A stretch of 64,000 nt of DNA, from contig NZ_VOEJ01000005.1 in assembly GCF_007846085.1 (NCBI RefSeq), forward strand, positions 248,001-312,000, read 5' to 3'. The notes beneath the pieces were generated by a model, which was given only the letters and a program-made list of their open reading frames with translations, did no database searches and was not told the DNA's origin. Every line of letters begins with the position of its first letter. Position 1 is the first letter of the stretch. Position numbers and translations under genes: made by a program. Source of the stretch: Mucilaginibacter pallidiroseus (GTDB lineage Bacteria; Bacteroidota; Bacteroidia; Sphingobacteriales; Sphingobacteriaceae). Shown here piece by piece: positions 52,216 through 61,489 of this stretch.

Positions 52216-52548
52216 ATGAATATTTTTAATTTAAAGATCAACTTTGAAGAGGCCGACCATGAATCTGTGGTGCTGCCTATTGCCGAGGGAGAATCTGTGT
52301 TGGATGTTTGCCTTGAAAACGGCATTGAGTTGCAGCATAACTGCGGCGGCGTTTGCGGTTGCAGCACCTGCCACATTTATGTGAACAAGGGGATGGATAA
52401 CATCCAGGAAATATCTGATAAGGAAGAAGACTTTATTGACAGGGCCATAAACCCGCGCATCACGTCACGCCTGGGTTGCCAGTGTGTAGTTATTGATGGC
52501 GACATTGAAGTTACCCTGCCGGATCAGTCGTCCTTTATGGGCCACTAA
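52216..52548 (+). CDS. [2Fe-2S] ferredoxin (adrenodoxin type)
   Basis: A 110-residue electron carrier. The cluster ligands are in QHNCGGVCGCSTCHIYV (Cys-x5-Cys-x2-Cys) and in SRLGCQCVV (fourth Cys). The overall fold follows adrenodoxin-like ferredoxins of the ISC system, which supply electrons for Fe-S cluster assembly. Its neighbour is iscX, which supports that role, though other isc genes are not in the window. It begins 23 bases after the DUF2520 gene. Confidence 0.93.
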   Translation: MNIFNLKINFEEADHESVVLPIAEGESVLDVCLENGIELQHNCGGVCGCSTCHIYVNKGMDNIQEISDKEEDFIDRAINPRITSRLGCQCVVIDGDIEVTLPDQSSFMGH

Positions 52549-52583
52549 TTTTTATTTGCACGTATTTTACGCTATCATATAAC

Positions 52584-52826
52584 ATGACAGACAACAAATT
52601 TGCTCTTCCGATACATTGGAACGATTACGAAGATATAGCTATGGAACTTTATGAAAAGTTTGGCGACGACTTCGACGAATCAAAAATATACCGCATACGC
52701 TTTACCGATTTATTGGAATGGGTGCTTACCCTGCCAAACTTTGCCGGCACCCGTGAGGAATCAAACGAAGGCCACCTGGAGCAAATACAATCGGCCTGGG
52801 TTTACGAATGGCGCGATAATCAATAG
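52584..52826 (+). CDS. iscX: Fe-S cluster assembly protein IscX
   Basis: An 80-residue acidic IscX (YfhJ) protein. The family pattern is plain: WNDYEDIAMELYEKFGDDFDESKIYRIRFTDLLEW, then LPNFAG and SAWVYEW. IscX binds IscS and iron and tunes cluster assembly. It is 35 bases downstream of the ferredoxin gene. Finding it with a ferredoxin but without iscRSUA is notable for a Bacteroidota genome, which mainly uses SUF. Confidence 0.93.
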   Translation: MTDNKFALPIHWNDYEDIAMELYEKFGDDFDESKIYRIRFTDLLEWVLTLPNFAGTREESNEGHLEQIQSAWVYEWRDNQ

Positions 52827-52909
52827 TTTTTGTTGTGCAAATTTCAAATGTGCGGATGTGCAGATGATTTACAGCCACTAATGACTAATTAACCGATCAA
52901 ACCAATCAA

Positions 52910-53431
52910 ATGGAAAGCTTCTTCAGCAAGTTAAAAGATATAACCACGTTTATTTTTGATGTTGACGGCGTACTTACCGATGGGTCGGTATTTGTTACCG
53001 AAGCCGGTGTGCAAAGCCGCGCCTTTAACATTAAAGATGGCTATGCTTTGCAGCTTGCGGTTAAAAGCGGTTACAATGTTGCAGCTATATCCGGCAGCCG
53101 CTCAAAAAGCGCTTTATTCCGCTTAAATAGCTTGGGCATTTACGACGTTTACCTGGGTACCAATACCAAGGTTGACAGACTTAAGCTATTTATGGAGGAG
53201 AAAAGCATCCATCCGTCAACTATACTCTACATGGCCGATGACATCCCTGATCTGGCTGCCATGCAAATGATTGGCCTGCCGGTTTGCCCCGCAGATGCCG
53301 CCGAAGAAATTAAAGCTATTTGCACTTATGTATCGCCAATACCCGGCGGTAGAGGTTGCGCGAGAGAGATCATTGAAAAAGTGATGAAGGTGCAGGGCAC
53401 ATGGCTTAACGAACAGGCTTACAGCTGGTAG
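52910..53431 (+). CDS. kdsC: 3-deoxy-D-manno-octulosonate 8-phosphate phosphatase
   Basis: A 173-residue HAD phosphatase of the tetrameric KdsC type. Motif I is FIFDVDGVLTDGSVF, motif II lies in VAAISGSRS, and motif IV is YMADDIPDLAAM. There is no cap domain, as in KdsC. It frees Kdo from Kdo-8-phosphate for LPS inner core synthesis. The following gene is maf, and the two are probably read together although a degenerate repeat lies between them. Confidence 0.93.
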   Translation: MESFFSKLKDITTFIFDVDGVLTDGSVFVTEAGVQSRAFNIKDGYALQLAVKSGYNVAAISGSRSKSALFRLNSLGIYDVYLGTNTKVDRLKLFMEEKSIHPSTILYMADDIPDLAAMQMIGLPVCPADAAEEIKAICTYVSPIPGGRGCAREIIEKVMKVQGTWLNEQAYSW

Positions 53432-53523
53432 CTCTTTAAGTTAAAAGTAGAAAGCCAAAAGTCAAAAATTGCAGAGCTGTTTATAGTTTTCGACAATGAT
53501 CTATGAACCATCAACTATATACG
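53432..53523. repeat. Degenerate AAAAGT/ACCATCAAC repeats before maf
   Basis: The gap contains AAGTTAAAAGTAGAAAGCCAAAAGTC and ATGAACCATCAACTAT words similar to those in other gaps. They appear to be decayed dispersed repeats. Confidence 0.35.
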
Positions 53524-54096
53524 ATGAGTAATTTCCCAAAGATTATACTTGCATCCAAATCGCCGCGCAGGCAGGAACTTTTAAAGCTGATGGATATTGA
53601 TTTCCGTGTGGTTTTAAAAGAGGTGGACGAATCGTACCCCGAGGGCTTAACTCCTGCGGAGATAGCAGTACATATCGCAGCAAAAAAAGCAGAAGCTTTC
53701 GACGAGGATGTTACAGATGAAGTTGTTTTAACGGCCGACACCATTGTAGCCGTTGACGGCTTAATATTAGGCAAGCCGGAATCTGCCGAACATGCTGTCG
53801 AAATGCTTAAGCGTCTTTCCGGCAAGGTTCATGAGGTTTACACCGGTGTTTGCCTGCTTTATAAAGGCAATTACAATAAATTTTATGACCGCTCCGAGGT
53901 TTTTTTCCGCCAGTTGACTGACGAAGAAATAACAAGATACGTTGAAGAGTATAAGCCATTTGATAAAGCGGGCTCATACGGCATACAGCAGCGCATTGGC
54001 CTTATCGGCATCGAGCGTATTAATGGCTCATACACCAATGTGGTAGGCCTGCCGACGGAGAAGGTATATCAGCAATTAAAGGCTTTAAAAGCATAG
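53524..54096 (+). CDS. maf: Maf-family nucleoside triphosphate pyrophosphatase
   Basis: 190 residues. The N-terminal IILASKSPRRQELLKLM motif and TADTIVAVDG (catalytic Asp) define the Maf/HAM1-like fold, and SYGIQQRIG and SYTNVVGLP complete the substrate pocket. It removes pyrophosphate from dTTP/UTP or modified nucleotides, acting in house-cleaning and linked to septation control. I chose the ATG just before SNFPKIILASKS; an upstream ATG would add seven residues. Confidence 0.92.
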   Translation: MSNFPKIILASKSPRRQELLKLMDIDFRVVLKEVDESYPEGLTPAEIAVHIAAKKAEAFDEDVTDEVVLTADTIVAVDGLILGKPESAEHAVEMLKRLSGKVHEVYTGVCLLYKGNYNKFYDRSEVFFRQLTDEEITRYVEEYKPFDKAGSYGIQQRIGLIGIERINGSYTNVVGLPTEKVYQQLKALKA

Positions 54097-54118
54097 TCTC
54101 TTAAAGAATTTTTATAAC

Positions 54119-54150
54119 AAAAAGAGGCGCGATAAATCGCGCCTCTTTTT
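54119..54150. terminator. Bidirectional terminator between maf and cystathionine beta-synthase
   Basis: AAAAAGAGGCGCGA-TAAA-TCGCGCCTCTTTTT, a 14-bp perfect stem with A and T flanks, works for both converging genes. Confidence 0.92.
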
Positions 54151-54170
54151 GTTTAGTTTATATTTCAAAC

Positions 54171-55532
54171 TTACGCAGATATCGCATTGATAATGTCATA
54201 CTGGGTAATAATTTCTATCTGCCCACGCTCATCTTCAACAAGTACGGCTATATTGTCTTTGTTGATCATGGTCGAGATCTTGTCGATAGATGTATTCAAA
54301 TCAACAAACGGGAATGGGGCTGTCGAAATACTTTTAACCGGCTGCGATTTAATGCCGGGATTTTCCATCAGCGAATTCAGGATATCGCTCTCCGTGATTT
54401 TACCGATAACCATGCCGTGCTGCGTAACCGGTATCTGTGATATGTTAAGCGATTTGATAGTGTTAATAGCCTCCAAAACAGTTTTCTCGCAATCGATAGT
54501 AATAATCTCCTGGTTCTCCTTTTTGCTGATGATATGACGTGCTGTAAGCTTCTCCTCTTTCAGGAAACCGCGATCGCGCAACCAGTCATCATTATACATT
54601 TTACCAAGGTAACGTGTACCGTGGTCAGGGAAAATAATAACCACTACATCACCCTCTTTAAACTTATCCTTCAACTGTAGAGTACCAGCCACGGCAGATC
54701 CTGTTGAGTTACCTGCAAATATGCCTTCCTTACGCGCAATCTCGCGAGTCATCAGGGCAGCGTCTTTGTCAGTTACTTTCTCAAAATGATCTATCAGGTC
54801 AAAGTTTACGTTTTGTGGTAAAAAGTCTTCGCCAATACCCTCAGTTATATATGGGTAAATCTCGTTCTTGTCAAACTCGCCGGTCTCTTTGTATTTTTTA
54901 AATACCGAACCATAAGTATCAATGCCTAATACCTGTATGTTTGGGTTTTTCTCTTTTAAATACTTTGCAGTACCCGATATGGTACCACCGGTACCCACCC
55001 CTACTACCAGGTGTGTTATTTTGCCTTCGGTCTGCTCCCAAATTTCCGGACCGGTTTGCTCATAATGTGCCTGCGAGTTGCTCAGGTTATCATACTGGTT
55101 GGGTTTCCATGAATTTGGCACTTCAGCCTCTAACCTTGATGATACTGAATAGTAAGAGCGCGGATCTTCCGGCTCCACGTTAGTCGGGCAAACTATAACC
55201 TCGGCACCAAAGGCACGCAGCGCATCAAATTTTTCTTTTGATTGCTTATCGGTGCTGGTAAAAATACATTTGTAACCTTTTATAACGGCTGCAATAGCAA
55301 GCCCCATGCCTGTGTTACCAGATGTACCCTCAATGATGGTACCACCTGGCTTAAGTTTGCCGCTCTTTTCGGCATCCTCAATCATCTTAAGGGCCATGCG
55401 GTCCTTAATAGAGTTACCGGGGTTAGTGGTCTCTATTTTAGCCAGCACGGTTGCCGGGATATCTTTTACAACTTTGTTAAGCTTTACCAATGGTGTATGG
55501 CCAATGGTTTCCAATATGTTATTATGCCACAT
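54171..55532 (-). CDS. Cystathionine beta-synthase (PLP domain plus CBS pair)
   Basis: 453 residues. The PLP fold-type II domain spans 1-325. The PLP Lys is in TNPGNSIKDRMALKM (about 42), the substrate loop is EGTSGNTGMGLA, and the phosphate loop is GVGTGGTISGTA. Residues 330-453 carry two CBS modules (ISQIPVTQHGMVIGKITESDIL; IAVLVEDERGQIEIITQYDII). It lacks the heme domain of animal enzymes. It makes cystathionine from serine and homocysteine; a cysteine-synthase activity cannot be excluded. The CBS pair suggests control by an adenosyl ligand. Confidence 0.9.
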   Translation of the reverse strand: MWHNNILETIGHTPLVKLNKVVKDIPATVLAKIETTNPGNSIKDRMALKMIEDAEKSGKLKPGGTIIEGTSGNTGMGLAIAAVIKGYKCIFTSTDKQSKEKFDALRAFGAEVIVCPTNVEPEDPRSYYSVSSRLEAEVPNSWKPNQYDNLSNSQAHYEQTGPEIWEQTEGKITHLVVGVGTGGTISGTAKYLKEKNPNIQVLGIDTYGSVFKKYKETGEFDKNEIYPYITEGIGEDFLPQNVNFDLIDHFEKVTDKDAALMTREIARKEGIFAGNSTGSAVAGTLQLKDKFKEGDVVVIIFPDHGTRYLGKMYNDDWLRDRGFLKEEKLTARHIISKKENQEIITIDCEKTVLEAINTIKSLNISQIPVTQHGMVIGKITESDILNSLMENPGIKSQPVKSISTAPFPFVDLNTSIDKISTMINKDNIAVLVEDERGQIEIITQYDIINAISA

Positions 55533-55809
55533 AATCTAATTGTCTACTAAGCCTGTATACAAACAGGGATGAGGCAAAATTACTAAATATTTCGGCAGCA
55601 GCCTGCATGGGCTGTTAAAGATTTGCAAGAGCTATCTCATAATAAGCCTTTGCAATAATCGCATCGGTAAAAACAGCGTGCGAGAGGACAATAAAGCAAT
55701 GGAATAACATCCTGCCATTTTTTTGAACCAAACGCAGGGACGAGAAAGCATAGAAATTTTGTTGGCGTCAAAGAAAGAAATCTTTGACAACCAATCTCTA
55801 AGTATAATT
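55533..55809. other. Gap between cystathionine beta-synthase and AMP nucleosidase genes
   Basis: About 277 bases without a supported gene. It holds a hairpin (listed separately) near its right end and presumably the promoter for the CBS-domain gene. Nothing else recognisable was seen. Confidence 0.4.
55762..55794 (-). terminator. Hairpin after the AMP nucleosidase gene
   Basis: On the minus strand TTGG..GTCAAAGA-TTTCTT-TCTTTGAC..CCAA with an A/T-rich follower. The U-run is weak, so this is a probable rather than certain terminator. Confidence 0.6.
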
Positions 55810-56670
55810 TTAAAACTTAAGGTGCTTAACGGTTAAGCTGCCGTTTATGAGTTGCTTTAACGAGTCGATACCTACCCGCAGATGGGTTTCAACAAACTTT
55901 TCGGTAACTGATGAGTCGCTCTCTGCCGTTTTAACACCTTCCGGAATCATTGGCTGATCAGATACCAGCAACAATGCACCTGTAGGAATTTTATTGGCAA
56001 AGCCTGTTGTAAAAATGGTTGCCGTCTCCATGTCAACAGCCATTGCACGCAGGCTTTTCAGGTATTTTTTAAATTCCTTATCGTGCTCCCAAACGCGGCG
56101 GTTGGTTGTGTAGCATGTGCCTGTCCAATAATCGCGGGAGTTGTCGCGGATAGTTGTCGAGATGGCCTTCTGAAGAGCAAACGAAGGCAGTGCGGGCACT
56201 TCTGGTGGCAGGTAATCATTTGATGTACCTTCACCGCGAATAGCCGCTATGGGCAGGATAAGGTCGCCTACGTTGTTCTTTTTTTTAAGGCCACCGCACT
56301 TACCTAAAAATATAACTGCTTTAGGGTGTATGGCAGTAAGCAGATCCATTACGGTTGCAGCAACCGAGCTACCCATACCGAAGTTAATAATGGTAATGCC
56401 ATTTGCGGTTACACTTTGCATAGGTTTTTCAAGACCCATAATAGGTGCATTATCGTTCCACTCCGAAAATAGCTGCAGGTATTTCGAAAAGTTGGTTAAG
56501 ATAATATAATCACCAAACTGATCGAGCGGGCGGCCCGTGTAACGTGGCAGCCAATTGGCAACAATTGCCTCTTTTGTTTTTAAACCCGATTTTATTGGCG
56601 ATTGAACTTCTCTTGGTTTTTTTCCGGTTGTCTCCGGGGCGTCTTTCTTTATATCTAATTCTTCGTTCAT
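55810..56670 (-). CDS. amn: AMP nucleosidase
   Basis: A 286-residue enzyme of the nucleoside phosphorylase fold that splits AMP to adenine and ribose 5-phosphate. Visible motifs: INFGMGSSVAATVMDLL (phosphate/ribose), KAVIFLGKCGGLKKKNNVGDLILP, and the catalytic VDMETATIFTTGF with LLLVSDQP. It is the short Bacteroidota form, lacking the N-terminal regulatory domain of E. coli Amn. A Lys/Pro-rich N-terminus (first 35 residues) is unusual. It is downstream of clpX on the same strand, with 134 bases between. Confidence 0.9.
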   Translation of the reverse strand: MNEELDIKKDAPETTGKKPREVQSPIKSGLKTKEAIVANWLPRYTGRPLDQFGDYIILTNFSKYLQLFSEWNDNAPIMGLEKPMQSVTANGITIINFGMGSSVAATVMDLLTAIHPKAVIFLGKCGGLKKKNNVGDLILPIAAIRGEGTSNDYLPPEVPALPSFALQKAISTTIRDNSRDYWTGTCYTTNRRVWEHDKEFKKYLKSLRAMAVDMETATIFTTGFANKIPTGALLLVSDQPMIPEGVKTAESDSSVTEKFVETHLRVGIDSLKQLINGSLTVKHLKF

Positions 56671-56804
56671 ACTAATTTATGTTTTGGCCCGGGCGGGCAC
56701 TGGTTTACAAAACCTTTTTATACAGCAAACCCCGGCGTTGCACCAGGGTTAGTGTTTTGTTATTGAGAATGTTACAAAGATAGCAAAAAGCTATGTCTTT
56801 GTCA

Positions 56805-58043
56805 TTAAGCTACCTTTAATTTTTTAAGGTCGGATTTTTCAAACTTCTCCATAGCATAATCAAGCGTAACATTTAAGCGCTTAACATCCTTTTTTGATGG
56901 AAACTCAAACATGGCATCAATCATGATTGCCTCGCAAATTGAGCGTAAGCCACGCGCGCCAAGTTTAAACTCTACAGCTTTATCTACAATAAAATCTAAC
57001 ACATCGGTATCAAATTCTAACTTTACCCCTTCGTACTCAAACAGTTTTTTGTACTGCTTCAATAATGAGTTTTTTGGCTCAGTTAAAATATTGTGAAGGG
57101 CCTCCCTATCCAACGGGTTTAAATACGTTAATATAGGCAAACGGCCAATCAGTTCAGGAATTAAACCAAATGATTTAAGATCCTGCGGTGTGATGTATTT
57201 ATAAAGGTTTTTCAGATCAATATCATCTGCATCGCCTTTCATTTTATAACCTACAGTTTGCGTACGCAGCCTGCCCGCAATTTTACGGTCGATACCATCA
57301 AAGGCGCCGCCGCATATAAACAGGATATTGCTGGTGTTAACCGTAATCATTTTTTGATCCGGGTGTTTACGGCCACCCTGAGGCGGTACGTTTACCATAG
57401 TACCCTCTAAAATCTTCAGTAGGGCTTGTTGTACACCTTCACCGCTAACATCGCGGGTAATGGATGCATTGTCGCTTTTACGGGCAATCTTATCAACCTC
57501 ATCAATATATACAATGCCACGCTCGGCAGTGTTCACATCGTAGTCTGCAGATTGCAGCAAGCGGGTAAGTATGCTTTCAACATCCTCGCCTACATAACCT
57601 GCCTCAGTTAGTACTGTAGCATCGCAAATGCAGAAAGGCACATTTAATACCTTGGCAAGTGTTTTTGCAAGCAGTGTTTTACCGGTACCTGTTTCGCCCA
57701 CCATAATGATGTTTGATTTTTCAATCTCAACCTCATCTTTATCAACACGCTGATTAAGGCGTTTGTAATGGTTGTAAACAGAAACTGCCAATACTTTTTT
57801 TGCATCATCCTGACCAATAATATATTGATCGAGATGTGCTTTTATTTCTGAAGGTTTAAGCACGGCCGGTGTTGCCGGAGATGCCTTCACCTTACGCACT
57901 TTCAACTCCTCGGCCAGTATCTCGTTTGCCTGGTTTACACATTTATCACAAATGTGCGCATCAAGACCGGCTATAAGCATCAGGGAATCCTGCTTACCTG
58001 CACCGCAAAACGAGCATCTGATCTCCTTGCTGTTCTTGTTCAT
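56805..58043 (-). CDS. clpX: ATP-dependent Clp protease ATP-binding subunit ClpX
   Basis: 412 residues. The N-terminal zinc-binding domain has CSFCGAGKQ and CDKCV. The AAA+ module follows: Walker A GETGTGKT (GPTGSGKT is commoner), pore loop GYVGEDVE, Walker [11 protein letters not shown], and sensor 2 in [10 protein letters not shown]. It unfolds tagged proteins and feeds them to ClpP. It is 102 bases downstream of clpP; transcription order is tig, clpP, clpX, as in many bacteria. Confidence 0.97.
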   Translation of the reverse strand: MNKNSKEIRCSFCGAGKQDSLMLIAGLDAHICDKCVNQANEILAEELKVRKVKASPATPAVLKPSEIKAHLDQYIIGQDDAKKVLAVSVYNHYKRLNQRVDKDEVEIEKSNIIMVGETGTGKTLLAKTLAKVLNVPFCICDATVLTEAGYVGEDVESILTRLLQSADYDVNTAERGIVYIDEVDKIARKSDNASITRDVSGEGVQQALLKILEGTMVNVPPQGGRKHPDQKMITVNTSNILFICGGAFDGIDRKIAGRLRTQTVGYKMKGDADDIDLKNLYKYITPQDLKSFGLIPELIGRLPILTYLNPLDREALHNILTEPKNSLLKQYKKLFEYEGVKLEFDTDVLDFIVDKAVEFKLGARGLRSICEAIMIDAMFEFPSKKDVKRLNVTLDYAMEKFEKSDLKKLKVA

Positions 58044-58145
58044 CCTACCTATTGGTTAAAAGTGTAATTTAATTATTTGCTAATATAAAAACAATGCGCT
58101 GCAACTGTTTTACGTTACAACGCATTGCTATAACAAAATAATTGC

Positions 58146-58847
58146 TTATTGTTTGTTGCCTCTTAAAATTTCGTCAACCATACCAAACTCTTTTGCTTCT
58201 TCAGCAATCATCCAGTGGTCACGGTCTGATGCATCCCAAACCTTCTGGAAATCGGCACCGCTATGGTCTGCAATGATCTGGTATAACTCTTTTTTAAGTT
58301 TTGTGATCTCGTGATAAGTGATCTCGATATCAGATTGCTGGCCCTGAGCACCGCCTGATGGCTGGTGTATCATTACCCTTGAGTGTGGCAAAGCGGCACG
58401 TTTACCTGCTGTACCTGCGCAAAGCAATACAGCACCCATTGATGCAGCCATACCTGTACAAATAGTTGCCACATCATTTGATATAAACTGCATGGTATCA
58501 TAAATACCTAAGCCGGCATATACCGAGCCACCCGGAGAGTTGATGTAGATCTGGATATCACGCTTCGCATCGGCCGATTGCAAAAACAGCAACTGAGCCT
58601 GTATAATGTTTGCGTTTTGATCATAGATGGCATCGCCAAGGAAAATAATACGGTCCATCATTAAACGTGAAAATACGTCCATGGCCTGTACATTTAACTG
58701 GCGCTCTTCAAGTATGTACGGTGTCATAGCCGTTGGCATTTTAACCCTATCTACACCGGCAATAAATTTATCTACATATAAGCTGTTGATGCGGTGATGC
58801 TTTACAGCGTATTTACGGAATTCATTTTTATCAATATTACTACTCAT
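58146..58847 (-). CDS. clpP: ATP-dependent Clp protease proteolytic subunit ClpP
   Basis: A 233-residue serine protease forming the ClpP barrel. The catalytic Ser is in CTGMAASMGAVLL, His in HSRVMIHQPSGGAQG, and Asp in the DRDHWMIAEEAKEFGMVDEI segment. The N-terminal extension of about 35 residues (to VKMPTAMTPYIL) is longer than E. coli's and common in the phylum; it may be trimmed. It partners with ClpX encoded just downstream. Confidence 0.97.
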   Translation of the reverse strand: MSSNIDKNEFRKYAVKHHRINSLYVDKFIAGVDRVKMPTAMTPYILEERQLNVQAMDVFSRLMMDRIIFLGDAIYDQNANIIQAQLLFLQSADAKRDIQIYINSPGGSVYAGLGIYDTMQFISNDVATICTGMAASMGAVLLCAGTAGKRAALPHSRVMIHQPSGGAQGQQSDIEITYHEITKLKKELYQIIADHSGADFQKVWDASDRDHWMIAEEAKEFGMVDEILRGNKQ

Positions 58848-59021
58848 GATATTTGTTTGTTTTGAATCTTTTGTTTTTAGGTAATTGCGATAAATATAGT
58901 TTTAAGTTTGAATAAACATTAAAACTATAAAGTTTTTAAAAAGTAAAATAATGACCCTCAAATAGTCATTTTAAGTTGCCCTTTCTTTTAAATAATAAAT
59001 AACAATTATTGGCATAAAACA

Positions 59022-59054
59022 CAAAAGCACCTGCCTTTTGGGCAAATGCTTTTG
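59022..59054 (-). terminator. Terminator after tig
   Basis: CAAAAGCA and TGCTTTTG arms with an inner GCC/GGC pairing, followed on the minus strand by T-rich sequence. It could separate tig from clpP or act as a partial attenuator. Confidence 0.65.
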
Positions 59055-59080
59055 GTAAAAGTGTATTAAGAAATACGGTA

Positions 59081-60433
59081 TTAGTCTTGCAGTTTGTTAA
59101 AGTCTGTAAACAATATCTCTTTCTTATCAAGTGTGATAACGCTTTTGATGTAGTCAAACACCTTAACGGCTTTAACTTCTTCAAATATTTTGTTCGCGTT
59201 TTCTTTGTCTTGCAGGTATTGTACTGTATACTGGCCCAATTGCTCGTCAGATAATGACTGCTGGCTGTATAACCTGAATTGCTGATCTAAACTCATTTTT
59301 GCGTAAGCAAAAACCTCGTCGTATTTAATTTCGATTTTGTTATCAGTAATTATTTTGTTAGCAATCAGCGTCCATTTCAGGTTTTTCGCAAAATCAGCAT
59401 AACCGCCTTCTAATTCTTCGTCGCTAAGTTTTTCGTTTGTAACTTTCAACCAGCGCTTCAAGAACTCGTCAGGCAATTCAAAGTTCACTTTTTCAAGGCT
59501 GTAGTTATAGATGTCGCTTTGCAGTTTACGCTCGCTATCCTGCTTCATCATACCTTCCAGCTCTTCGGTGATCTTCTCGCGGAAACCTTCTTCAGTAGTA
59601 ACCACACCTTCGCCAAATATTTTATCAAAGAACTCCTGGTTCAAGTCCGACTCATCTAAACGGTTAACGTTCTTTACAGTCAGTTTGAAGTTTGATTGCA
59701 AATCGGCAGCTGCATCTTCTTCGATTTTTAATAAACCGGCAATTTTAGCAGCATCATTACCGTATGCTTTTTGCAAATCAATTGTTAACTCATCGCCCTT
59801 TTTTAAACCAATCAAAGATGCTTTGATAGCCTCGTCCTGGATCAGGTCTAAACGTACAGACGCTGTGTTGGTAATGCCACCCTCAAAAACAGAACCATCA
59901 GGAGAAAGCTGCACTAATTCTGACCAAAGTACATCCCCATCTGCCGATACGTCAGGATTTGTCATTTTGCCATAGCTGCGACGGATATTTTTGATACGTG
60001 ATGCAAGCGTTTCGTCATCAACTTTTATTTCGTATTGGGTAAGTTTATCTTTTGAATCGAAATCGATTGTAAACTCAGGAGCCAAACCAATTTCGTAAGC
60101 AAATTCAAAATTGTCGTTAAAATCCCAGTTATAATCTTTCTCATCTTCGCCACGTTTTGGAAGCGGCTGGCCTAAAACTTCTAATTTCTCGTCTTCAAGA
60201 TATTTACCTAAAGTATCGTTAAGCAGGTTATTGATCTCATCAACCAAAATGCTTTTACCGTACATTTTTTTAATGTGCGATGCAGGTACCATACCCTTAC
60301 GGAAACCGGGAATGTTGGCCTTTTTAGCCTGGTCTTTAATGGCTTTTTCAACCCTTGGCTGGTAATCAGCCGGATCAATATTAATTTTTACAACCGCGTT
60401 CAGGTTGTCAATTTTTTCCTGTGCTATATTCAT
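59081..60433 (-). CDS. tig: Trigger factor
   Basis: A 450-residue ribosome-bound chaperone. The N-terminal ribosome-docking signature is seen in KANIPGFRKGMVPASHIKKMYG (about 38-60). The central PPIase-like domain is degenerate, with YGKMTNPDVSADGDVLW and IGLKKGDELTID. The C-terminal helical arms occupy about 255-440. It begins the tig-clpP-clpX run. Confidence 0.95.
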   Translation of the reverse strand: MNIAQEKIDNLNAVVKINIDPADYQPRVEKAIKDQAKKANIPGFRKGMVPASHIKKMYGKSILVDEINNLLNDTLGKYLEDEKLEVLGQPLPKRGEDEKDYNWDFNDNFEFAYEIGLAPEFTIDFDSKDKLTQYEIKVDDETLASRIKNIRRSYGKMTNPDVSADGDVLWSELVQLSPDGSVFEGGITNTASVRLDLIQDEAIKASLIGLKKGDELTIDLQKAYGNDAAKIAGLLKIEEDAAADLQSNFKLTVKNVNRLDESDLNQEFFDKIFGEGVVTTEEGFREKITEELEGMMKQDSERKLQSDIYNYSLEKVNFELPDEFLKRWLKVTNEKLSDEELEGGYADFAKNLKWTLIANKIITDNKIEIKYDEVFAYAKMSLDQQFRLYSQQSLSDEQLGQYTVQYLQDKENANKIFEEVKAVKVFDYIKSVITLDKKEILFTDFNKLQD

Positions 60434-60499
60434 TTCTTTAACGGATATTTAAAAATCACTTGCAGCCATAAGTTACCCTATCGCAGCTTTTTAGAGGCG

Positions 60500-60507
60500 C
60501 AAAAGTA
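60500..60507 (-). promoter_or_regulatory. TAnnTTTG -7 element before tig
   Basis: TACTTTTG on the minus strand, about 66 bases before the tig ATG. No well-placed TTG is found (nearest 26 bases upstream). Confidence 0.4.
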
Positions 60508-60592
60508 CGAATAATTTTGAATATACACACTTGCAACTCGCTGAAATTTTAGCCGATAAAGCTTGCCTTTAGCTCATACCCTAACCCCAATA

Positions 60593-60618
60593 ATAAAGGC
60601 CGGTAAACCGGCCTTTAT
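60593..60618 (-). terminator. Terminator after the DUF2807 lipoprotein gene
   Basis: ATAAAGGCCGG-TAAA-CCGGCCTTTAT, an 11-bp perfect stem, 26 bases after the stop of the DUF2807 lipoprotein gene. It lacks a long T-run but is strong. Confidence 0.75.
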
Positions 60619-60643
60619 AGAAGTACTTGCTTGCAGCCAGCAC

Positions 60644-61366
60644 TTAATCAATTTTCTTAATTGTTGATGCACCTGTTTTTTTAGTGCTAACGTCTGATGG
60701 GGTGCCACGGTATTCAATTTCTGACGCACCGGTAGTGTTAACCGCAAGGCTGCTAAGTACATTAATACGGCAGTTGCTTGCACCTGTTGTTTCTATCTGG
60801 TACTTGCCTACAACAAAATCTAATGCTTCCAACTTGCCGCTACCGGTAAGGTCAACATCGTGGCTTGCGGCCTGCCCTTTAAGCATAATTTCTGTAGCGC
60901 CGCTGCCTTTTGTGAAAACGTTAGTTGCTTTTAATTCAAGGTCAACCTTTGATGCGCCGGATAAATCAATTTTCAGATCGCCAAAGTTAAGCACACCGTT
61001 ATTTGTAAACTCAACTGCGCCTGCACCTTTCAAATCTTGCAGTTTACGGAAGTGTACAATAACCTCGATACCACTTTTGCTGCAAAGGTTTTTACTGTTG
61101 TGGATACGCAGGCGGCTACCGCTTACACCTGTTTGTATGTATTGCATCAGGTTATCATCTGCGTGTACAGTAACAGTGTTGGTGCTATCCTGCACCAGCG
61201 TTACCTTATAGCCGCCGTCAACCTCAAGGCGGTCAAATTCTTCAACCTTGCGGTTGTTATCTACCATGTTACCCGATCCTTTTTTACAGCGGGATTTGCA
61301 TGATGTTAAGGTTACGGCAAATATGGCTGCCGACAATATGGTTAGTTTTAAGGCTAAGTTTTTCAT
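60644..61366 (-). CDS. DUF2807 (head GIN domain) lipoprotein
   Basis: 240 residues. The signal peptide has a lipobox (TLTSC), giving an outer-membrane or periplasmic lipoprotein. Residues about 40-235 match the DUF2807 / putative autotransporter adhesin head domain: a beta-helix with repeated short strands (GAGAVEFTNNG, LSGASKVDLEL, TTGASNCRINV, TTGASEIEYRG). The protein ends KKTGASTIKKID. Function is unknown; the family is common in Bacteroidota. It belongs to a group of three related genes on this strand. Confidence 0.88.
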   Translation of the reverse strand: MKNLALKLTILSAAIFAVTLTSCKSRCKKGSGNMVDNNRKVEEFDRLEVDGGYKVTLVQDSTNTVTVHADDNLMQYIQTGVSGSRLRIHNSKNLCSKSGIEVIVHFRKLQDLKGAGAVEFTNNGVLNFGDLKIDLSGASKVDLELKATNVFTKGSGATEIMLKGQAASHDVDLTGSGKLEALDFVVGKYQIETTGASNCRINVLSSLAVNTTGASEIEYRGTPSDVSTKKTGASTIKKID

Positions 61367-61489
61367 GATATTTATTGTGTTTAAGTTTTGACTACCGTAA
61401 AGCGGCTGAAGTTACAGCTTAATAATTAAAAAAGCCATCGAAACCATCCGACAGCTTTTTAAGTGATGCAGCGGCCTTGCTGCTATTTG

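Noticed and set aside
59511..59975. 154-codon plus-strand frame opposite tig
   Set aside because: Ser-rich shadow of the trigger factor coding sequence.
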